A stretch of DNA of 12,072 nucleotides from contig JAAURZ010000020.1 in NCBI GenBank assembly GCA_012031955.1, positions 1 through 12,072 on the forward strand, given 5' to 3'. Both the position numbers and the translations under genes were made by a program. Below, in pieces: positions 7,518 to 12,072 of this stretch. Each line of letters opens with the position of its first letter. The stretch's first letter is position 1. Source of the stretch: Bacteroidia bacterium. GTDB lineage: Bacteria > Bacteroidota > Bacteroidia > Cytophagales > Cyclobacteriaceae. The notes below the pieces were generated by a model. It was not told the origin of the DNA, did no database searches, and saw only the letters and a program-made list of their open reading frames with translations.

Positions 7518-7751
7518 TCAGTTACACCCGCAGCCGCCGCTCACGCTGTGACTGCCACCGCCGGAAGCCCCCTCCCGGTAAATTTGAAATGAGTCTTCAG
7601 CGCCGTTGGCCCCTGACGCACCAAAACGCATTTCGTGATCGTTGAGATATGCCCGTTGGTAGGGTTGCACCGAATGACAGGCACCTGTTGCAAAACCGAT
7701 GGCGACAGCCAGCCAAAGCGGGATGTAACGTGTATTGGAAAAAAGTTTCAT
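7518..7751 (-). CDS. DUF4266 small lipoprotein with Cys-rich C-terminus
   Basis: A 77-residue protein. The N-terminal hydrophobic segment (about residues 10-22) ends in TGAC, giving a lipobox-like Cys25, so it is probably lipid-anchored at the envelope. DUF4266 features follow: VQPYQRAYLNDHEM, SFQIYREGASGGG, and a terminal GGCGCN. Its function is not established. Families DUF4266 and DUF3570 are usually adjacent. From memory, they often sit near ApbE flavin transferases and thioredoxin-like genes, which would fit an envelope redox role, but neither is within this window. The ATG is at 7749-7751, with a promoter-like box about 30 bases upstream. Confidence 0.82.
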   Translation of the reverse strand: MKLFSNTRYIPLWLAVAIGFATGACHSVQPYQRAYLNDHEMRFGASGANGAEDSFQIYREGASGGGSHSVSGGCGCN

Positions 7752-7782
7752 AGGCGTCGCGTCGACGGACTGAAGTTAGGGT

Positions 7783-7790
7783 AAAAGATA
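7783..7790 (-). promoter_or_regulatory. possible -7 promoter box for the DUF4266-DUF3570 pair
   Basis: On the minus strand TATCTTTT matches TAnnTTTG except at the last base and lies 31 bases before the DUF4266 ATG. The -33 region is only a weak match (GTTC, 18 bases upstream), so confidence is low. Confidence 0.3.
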
Positions 7791-7836
7791 CAGAAAGATG
7801 GGCAGAGTGAACCCCATATTCATGGAGAATTATCAT

Positions 7837-8703
7837 CTATAGGCTCTTCCATAAATAGAGTGTGGCGTATGCCTCCCATCCCCTGTAACGTTTGAAAATT
7901 TTCTGCACCTCCGCCAATGTTGGCTTGGAGGCAAGTTTCAACTGCTGCCGTATGGCGTTGTGAAGTCCGGCATCCTCGAGCGGAAAGGCATCGGGGTGCC
8001 GAAATGTTTTCATCAACGCGTAGTTGGCAGTCCAGTTTCCGACGCCTTTTATTTTCATCAACGTCTCCTTCGCCGCTTGCAACGGCAGCGTGGCAACCAT
8101 TTCCCGGCTCAATTGGCCTGAGGCAAACGCCTCCGCGATGGCGACCACGTATTTGCTCTTCTGGCGTGAGAACTGCAGGGGCAAGAGATCGTTGTCGGTG
8201 AGCAAGGCCGCATCGCCGGGAAGTGGAAATCGATAGTAAGTGTGGCCGTCCAACATGTGCCTGCCACCAAATTGCTCGACAAACCTTCCCTTCAGCGTGT
8301 AGGCAAACGCCAGGTTAATCTGCTGACCGATCACAGCCCACACCAGTGACTCAAACAAATCCGGCTGCCCCACAATTCGATAGCCATAGTATTGCTTCGC
8401 CAGCGGACCAAGCAATTTATCTTTCGCCGCCATGCGATAAAAGGGCGAAAGATCCGTGGCCAGGTCGAACCACTCCACAATGTATTGCCTCACGACCTCT
8501 CTATCGGCCGCAGTCGTATCCGTAAGAAATTTCACTTTCAAGTGATCCTTTCCGGGGCTTATATGTACCACGCTATCGCCAATCAGTTTGACTACGTCAT
8601 TTCCGGCGCAACGATGCAGCAGCTCGCGCGGTGAGCGCTCCAGGAACTGGTAGCACAATTCGTAACTAAATGCGGGCGGAGTGGTTATGCGCATGGTGGT
8701 CAT
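7837..8703 (-). CDS. DNA-3-methyladenine glycosylase, AlkA-like (HhH-GPD)
   Basis: A base-excision-repair glycosylase of the AlkA group, which removes alkylated purines from DNA. It has about 288 residues from the ATG at 8703 (MTTMRITTPPAFSYEL); an in-frame ATG at 8727 would add eight residues, but relatives begin close to the TPPAFSY segment. The helix-hairpin-helix is MKIKGVGNWTA (about residues 216-226), followed by AFPLEDAGL with catalytic Asp244. The VIGQQINLAFA helix typical of AlkA is in the middle. The frame is intact. It is transcribed away from the other repair genes, which begin about 1.3 kb away beyond DUF4407, so it is part of the same neighbourhood but not the same operon. Confidence 0.9.
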   Translation of the reverse strand: MTTMRITTPPAFSYELCYQFLERSPRELLHRCAGNDVVKLIGDSVVHISPGKDHLKVKFLTDTTAADREVVRQYIVEWFDLATDLSPFYRMAAKDKLLGPLAKQYYGYRIVGQPDLFESLVWAVIGQQINLAFAYTLKGRFVEQFGGRHMLDGHTYYRFPLPGDAALLTDNDLLPLQFSRQKSKYVVAIAEAFASGQLSREMVATLPLQAAKETLMKIKGVGNWTANYALMKTFRHPDAFPLEDAGLHNAIRQQLKLASKPTLAEVQKIFKRYRGWEAYATLYLWKSL

Positions 8704-8727
8704 GGCCGCTAATATACAGTCAAGCAA

Positions 8728-8947
8728 CGAAGGCGTGAGACGGAAAACGGACTATTGACAGCAAGGTCCGGGTTGTAAAGAAATGTCTACCTATACACGC
8801 AAAAGTGAACAGTCGTGTTCGGAACTGTACAAAAAGAACCGTAACAACGCCCGCATCACTGACGCGTGCCGGCTAATGAGGATGGCACAAGCATTGAAGC
8901 AACGATGGACTATATACTTTTACTAAGCCTCAACCGTTAATGTCTTC
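8728..8947. other. intergenic region between divergent AlkA-like and DUF4407 genes
   Basis: About 220 bases with no convincing gene. A 47-codon frame runs from an ATG at 8783 to a TAA at 8924-8926, but it resembles nothing I know and overlaps the likely DUF4407 promoter. A short imperfect inverted repeat (ACAGT...ACTGT around 8819-8838) is also present. Confidence 0.4.
8893..8922 (+). promoter_or_regulatory. putative promoter for DUF4407
   Basis: ATTG at 8893-8896 and TACTTTTA at 8915-8922 are separated by 18 bases. They resemble the Bacteroidota TTTG and TAnnTTTG elements with one mismatch each, and lie 25 bases before the ATG at 8948. Confidence 0.45.
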
Positions 8948-10002
8948 ATGAATAAACTTACGCGGTTCTTCTGGTTATGCTCTGGAGCCAACATCGAGCT
9001 CCTTAAGAAATGTCCAACCGACTCCAGTAAAATATGTTGGCATAGGCGCCACCATTTTTTTTTTACCGGGGTCTTCGCATTCCTGGCGGGTGCTTACGCC
9101 TTCTACACAGTGTTCGACAACGCCTGGATTTCTCTCGCACTGGGGCTCGTATGGGGTCTCATGATCTTCAACCTCGACAGGTATATTGTGTCCAGCATGC
9201 GCAAGGAAGGGACTGGCCAACAGGAGTTCGTAACCGCACTGCCAAGGTTGATACTCGCCGTCCTGATTTCGCTTGTCATCGCCAAACCACTGGAAATGAA
9301 AATTTTCGACAAAGAGATTCAAAGTGAACTTATTATTATGGAGCAGCAGACTTACACAGCCCAGGAGGCTGAGATACGGATGCGCTACGAACCCGAACAG
9401 ACGCAACTGAGACAGGATATTACGGTGCTCAACCAGGAGATCGCCGACAAGACTGCAAAGCGCGACGACCTTCGGCGTCTTGCACAAGAAGAAGCCGACG
9501 GCACCGGCGGTACCAAACGCCGCAACGCGGGTCCGATCTATCAAATAAAAAAAACCGACGCGGAAAGGTTGACGCGGAGCTGACTGAACTGTCGACGCGC
9601 AATGGCCTTCTTATCGCGGAGAAAACAAATCGCATCACGGAGCTTGACTCGACCATCACAGCACAGATAGGCACACTTGCCCGCCAACGCCTCGACGGCC
9701 CCGCCGCAAGAATGGAGGCGCTGGACAGGCTTACGCAGAAAAGCTCGGCAATCAACCTCGCCAACTGGTTCATCCTGCTTCTGTTCATCGCAGTTGAAAC
9801 AGCGCCTGTCTTTGTGAAGCTAATCTCCACAAAGGGTCCGTACGACCACCTGCTCAAGATTGAGGAGCACGGCTTCGAGGGGCAGCGCGTGGAAGCGTTG
9901 GCGCATGTGAATGCTGAAATCAAAAAACGCACCGAACACCTGCCTGAAACAGAATCCAATTTTGTGAAAGAAAGACTCGACCTGGGCTTGCATCAGTCCT
10001 GA
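8948..10002 (+). CDS. DUF4407 membrane protein with coiled coil, one frameshift
   Basis: The protein begins MNKLTRFFWLCSGANIELLKK, the hallmark N-terminus of DUF4407. Hydrophobic helices are seen at about residues 37-56, 60-76 and 98-114. A long charged, heptad-like helical stretch follows (about 130-255, including QTQLRQDITVLNQEIADK), and a last membrane helix (NWFILLLFIAVETAPVFVKL, about 273-292) precedes a cytosolic-looking tail. The frame breaks at the A3 of 9564-9566; one more A gives DAEKVDAELTELSTRNG and a protein of about 351 residues. The function is unknown, and the topology suggests an inner-membrane protein with a coiled-coil domain between helices. It sits between the AlkA-like gene and the Ada-type cluster, but nothing in it suggests a DNA-repair role. 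Confidence 0.82.
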
Positions 10003-10019
10003 TCGCAAGATCCGGGTTG

Positions 10020-10065
10020 ATAGAACCGATCATGATCAAGACCTTTGAATCATGATCGGTTCTAT
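10020..10065. repeat. 17-bp perfect inverted repeat upstream of the repair cluster
   Basis: ATAGAACCGATCATGAT at 10020-10036 and its exact reverse complement at 10049-10065 flank a 12-base spacer. Each arm holds the self-complementary ATCATGAT, and the two centres lie 20 bases apart. No T tract follows, so it is not a classical terminator. The spacer contains GACCTTTG (10040-10047), close to the TAnnTTTG box. Confidence 0.8.
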
Positions 10066-10751
10066 TCAAAATTACCATGGCACACCATACACCGGCAGCT
10101 TGACGCGCATGGTTATGCACATATCAAAGGCGTGCTTACTGCCGGAGAGTGCGAAGCATTAACCTCTCTGTACGATATGCCTGCTCATTTCCGCAGTGTG
10201 ATCTCCATGGAACGCTACCGGTTCGGGAAAGGAGAATATAAATACTTCAGCTACGCGCTGCCGCCGCTTGTAAACGAACTGCGCACGTCTTTTTATCCGC
10301 CACTGGCGCCGCTCGCCAACGAATGGATGGAACAGCTAAAACAAAATGTCTCCTACCCCGCTTCGCTCGACACTTTACTGGAGCAATGTCACCGGGCAGG
10401 ACAGCACCGGCCGACGCCGCTCATACTCCGGTACGAACAAGGAGGCTACAACACGCTTCACCAGGATCTTTATGGCGACGTGTACTTCCCGTTCAAGTAG
10501 TGTTGGCATTGTCGCAACCAGAACGTGACTACACCGGCGGCGAACTCGTGTTTGTCGAACAATTGCCACGCGCACAGTCGAAGGCAACAGTGGTATTGCC
10601 CGGTCAGGGTGATGCCATCATCTTCACCACCAACTTCCGGCCGGTAAAAGGCACGCGCGGATACTATCAGTCAAAAATGAAACACGGTGTGAGCATACTT
10701 ACTTCCGGGCGACGCCATGCACTTGGTCTCATCTTCCACGACGCAAGCTAA
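10045..10751 (+). CDS. 2OG-Fe(II) oxygenase family protein, at least one frameshift
   Basis: A 2-oxoglutarate/Fe(II)-dependent dioxygenase of about 235 residues. The iron triad is His139 and Asp141 (LHQDLYGD) and His214 (MKHGVS), with a 2OG-binding Arg in GRRHALGLIFHD. The middle contains MERYRFGKGEYKYFSYALPPL, typical of an uncharacterised bacterial subfamily. The frame breaks at 10492-10493: one more T gives YFPFQVVLALSQPE. The start is uncertain. In the frame as written only a TTG at 10045 follows the stop at 10033-10035. If one A is missing from the A4 run at 10068-10071, an ATG at 10052 gives MIGSIQKLPWHT instead. Four bases separate its stop from the Ada-domain gene, so it is probably part of an alkylation response; the substrate (nucleic acid or protein) is unknown. 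Confidence 0.8.
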
Positions 10752-10755
10752 ACCC

Positions 10756-11007
10756 ATGTGGCTCCACGAGGACTTGCCGGACCGCGAGTTGCAGCGATTG
10801 ATATGCACTGGGCAGATCACCTTTGGGGGAAATCGTAACCTTGGCGTTTATGGCCTGCTGACGTGCATCTCGGGACGCAGGATGAAAAAAGCAAATCGCA
10901 TATTTTTTAGTTCGGCAAGCGAAGCAACTGCTCACGGCTACAGGCCCTGCGCCCATTGCCTGCGTGCACCTTATAGAGCATGGCAAACACAGCAAAAATC
11001 GGGTTGA
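10756..11007 (+). CDS. stand-alone Ada metal-binding domain protein
   Basis: An 83-residue protein starting at the ATG at 10756 (MWLHEDLPDRELQRLI); an earlier in-frame ATG at 10717 lies inside the oxygenase gene. It matches the Ada zinc-binding domain: VYGLLTCISGRRM, ANRIFFSSASEA, then GYRPCAHC. Aligning on NRIFF and RPCxxC, the Cys of LLTC corresponds to E. coli Ada Cys42, and the CxxC pair to Cys69 and Cys72. The position of Cys38, the methyl acceptor, is Gly here, so direct phosphotriester repair is doubtful. A role in DNA binding or sensing beside the AraC-MGMT gene is an inference. It follows the oxygenase by 4 bases and precedes AraC-MGMT by 51. Confidence 0.85.
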   Translation: MWLHEDLPDRELQRLICTGQITFGGNRNLGVYGLLTCISGRRMKKANRIFFSSASEATAHGYRPCAHCLRAPYRAWQTQQKSG

Positions 11008-11058
11008 AAAGACCCGGCTGCGGCGTGAGATTTGGTCAAACAAAAAAATATTAGCTTT

Positions 11059-11921
11059 ATGAACTTGACAGACGAAACAAATAATATTGACTACGCCCGT
11101 ATTGAACAGGCTATTCAATACCTGGAAGAAAACTTTCGGCACCAGCCCGACCTCGACGAAGTGGCAGCGCGCGTGCACCTGAGTCCGTTTCACTTTCAGC
11201 GACTGTTTACGCATTGGGCAGGCATCAGCCCAAAAAATTCCTGCAATTCCTCACTGTAGATTTTCTGAAGCAAAAACTGGCTGAAACCAGAAACCTGATC
11301 GAAGCGGCCGAGTACGCCGGCCTCTCCAGCCAGTCACGCGTTTATGATCTCTTCACCACACTCGAAGCGGTTACACCACAGGAGTACAAGCTCAACGGTG
11401 GCGGTATACGCATCAGTTACGGATTTCATCAAACACCCTTTGGTCAATGTCTAATCGGTGTAACCGAGCGTGGCGTATGTTGGCTCTCGTTCCTGCAGTC
11501 GGACGAAAACCCGCGCACAGCGGTTGAACAAATGAAATCACATTGGCACAATTCCATTTTCTATGAAGACAGTGCGTTAACTAAAAACTTTATTGACGCC
11601 GTGTTCAGCGCTGGCAGCGGAGCACGTCAGAAAAAATTGCACATACTCGTGAAGGGTACCAACTTCCAGGTGAAGGTATGGAACGCCTTGCTGCAGATTC
11701 CGCTCGGTACAGTGGCTACTTATCAGGATGTAGCCCGGCACATTCAGGCACCGCGGGCCTTGCAGGCGGTAGGCTCTGCTGTAGGGGCCAATCACATCGC
11801 GTACCTCATACCCTGCCACCGCGTGATCAGAAAAGACGGCGTGTTGGGCGAGTACCGATGGAGCGCCTCGCGTAAAAAAAGTATAATCGGATGGGAAATG
11901 TCGCACACCAATGGCGAGTGA
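11059..11921 (+). CDS. AraC-type HTH / methylated-DNA-protein-cysteine methyltransferase fusion (Ada without N-domain), one frameshift
   Basis: After correction this is about 287 residues. The N-terminal part (about residues 10-110) is an AraC-type helix-turn-helix domain (LDEVAARVHLSPFHFQRLFTHW, then AAEYAGLSSQSRVYDLF). The C-terminal part is O6-alkylguanine-DNA alkyltransferase: FQVKVWNALLQIPLGTVATY, AVGSAVGANHIAYLIPCHRV with acceptor Cys253, and a conserved GVLGEYRW. Together with the preceding small gene it supplies the parts of E. coli Ada, split over two proteins. The frame breaks at the A6 run 11232-11237; one more A gives ISPKKFLQFLTVDFLKQKL. The start chosen is the ATG at 11059; a TTG at 11032 is possible. 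It probably both repairs DNA and regulates this cluster. Confidence 0.88.
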
Positions 11922-12072
11922 AGCAAACTCTACGCAACTGTCGGAAAAATCGCGAACAGGTTCTGCTCATTACACTGGATGAACACGCAGGATTCGTTAA
12001 CTTAGCAAAGCTCACAAAGCGTGCTGTTAATGAACCTGTACACACCCTTACACTCGTGGAATCTGTACAGTT
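11891..12072 (+). CDS. 5' part of an unrecognised gene running off the window
   Basis: A frame stays open from an ATG at 11891 to the window end (about 60 codons). It includes EQVLLITLDEHAGFVNLAKL and NEPVHTLTLVESVQ, which reads like normal protein. A GTG at 11918 overlapping the preceding TGA (GTGA) is an equally good start and would suggest translational coupling to AraC-MGMT. I do not recognise the family. The position suggests another member of the alkylation-response cluster. Undetected indels could alter the frame. Confidence 0.4.
   Translation, partial: MGNVAHQWRVKQTLRNCRKNREQVLLITLDEHAGFVNLAKLTKRAVNEPVHTLTLVESVQ

Noticed and set aside
8783..8926. A 47-codon frame between the AlkA-like and DUF4407 genes
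   Set aside because: It has no recognisable motif, its end overlaps the likely DUF4407 promoter, and a frame of this size is expected by chance.
9050..9065. A long T run in DUF4407 as another frameshift site
   Set aside because: The reading frame is conserved on both sides (HRRHHFFFTGVFAFLAG), so no correction is needed there.
10020..10065. The inverted repeat as a classical intrinsic terminator of DUF4407
   Set aside because: The stem is long and perfect but AT-balanced and is not followed by a T tract, and it overlaps the start of the next gene. A terminator role is possible but not the best reading.
11031..11059. TTTG, 17 bases, TAGCTTTA: a good promoter match before the AraC-MGMT gene
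   Set aside because: The -7 box runs into the chosen ATG at 11059, so transcription would begin inside the gene with no later in-frame start before the HTH domain. It works only if translation starts elsewhere, so I did not list it.

Overview
The window looks like a chromosomal segment from a Bacteroidota bacterium, most likely of the Cytophagales type. The support is a short LeuA lacking the regulatory domain, a DUF4266/DUF3570 pair, a DUF4407 protein, promoters resembling the TTTG / TAnnTTTG pattern of this phylum, and few Shine-Dalgarno sequences. There is no tRNA, rRNA, CRISPR array or insertion sequence that I can support.

Layout. (1) 1-1633: the end of a leucine operon, with the 3' part of leuB followed by leuA, closed by a clear intrinsic terminator. 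(2) 1714-2292 (minus): an NADPH-dependent FMN reductase-like flavoprotein. (3) 2352-3211: an exported xylose-isomerase-like TIM-barrel protein. (4) 3294-5880: a tight three-gene cluster with a KdsA-like synthase, a transaldolase fused to KdsD/KpsF-type CBS domains, and a KdsC-like HAD phosphatase. This is the set of steps expected for a 3-deoxy-octulosonate (KDO-like) sugar, but the isomerase (SIS) domain of KdsD is replaced by a transaldolase. (5) 5875-6303 (minus): a decayed thioesterase. (6) 6312-7751 (minus): a small Cys-tailed lipoprotein (DUF4266) and an outer-membrane barrel (DUF3570). (7) 7837-12072: a DNA-alkylation-repair neighbourhood with an AlkA-like glycosylase (minus), a DUF4407 membrane protein, then a plus-strand cluster of a 2OG-Fe(II) oxygenase, a stand-alone Ada metal-binding domain, an AraC-MGMT fusion (the rest of Ada), and the start of an unrecognised gene.

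The most promising candidate for something undescribed is the transaldolase-CBS fusion inside the KDO-like cluster. Its KdsA and transaldolase partners both carry substitutions at positions that normally contact substrate. A second candidate is a 17-bp inverted repeat immediately upstream of the repair cluster. Each arm contains a smaller palindrome, the two centres lie 20 bp apart, and a promoter-like box sits between them.

Quality warning: six otherwise healthy genes are each broken once by a single-base indel, most of them in a short homopolymer run. This pattern points to uncorrected sequencing indels more than to real gene decay. The thioesterase has five lesions, including two in-frame stops, and may be truly dead. 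Corrected protein lengths below assume one-base repairs.
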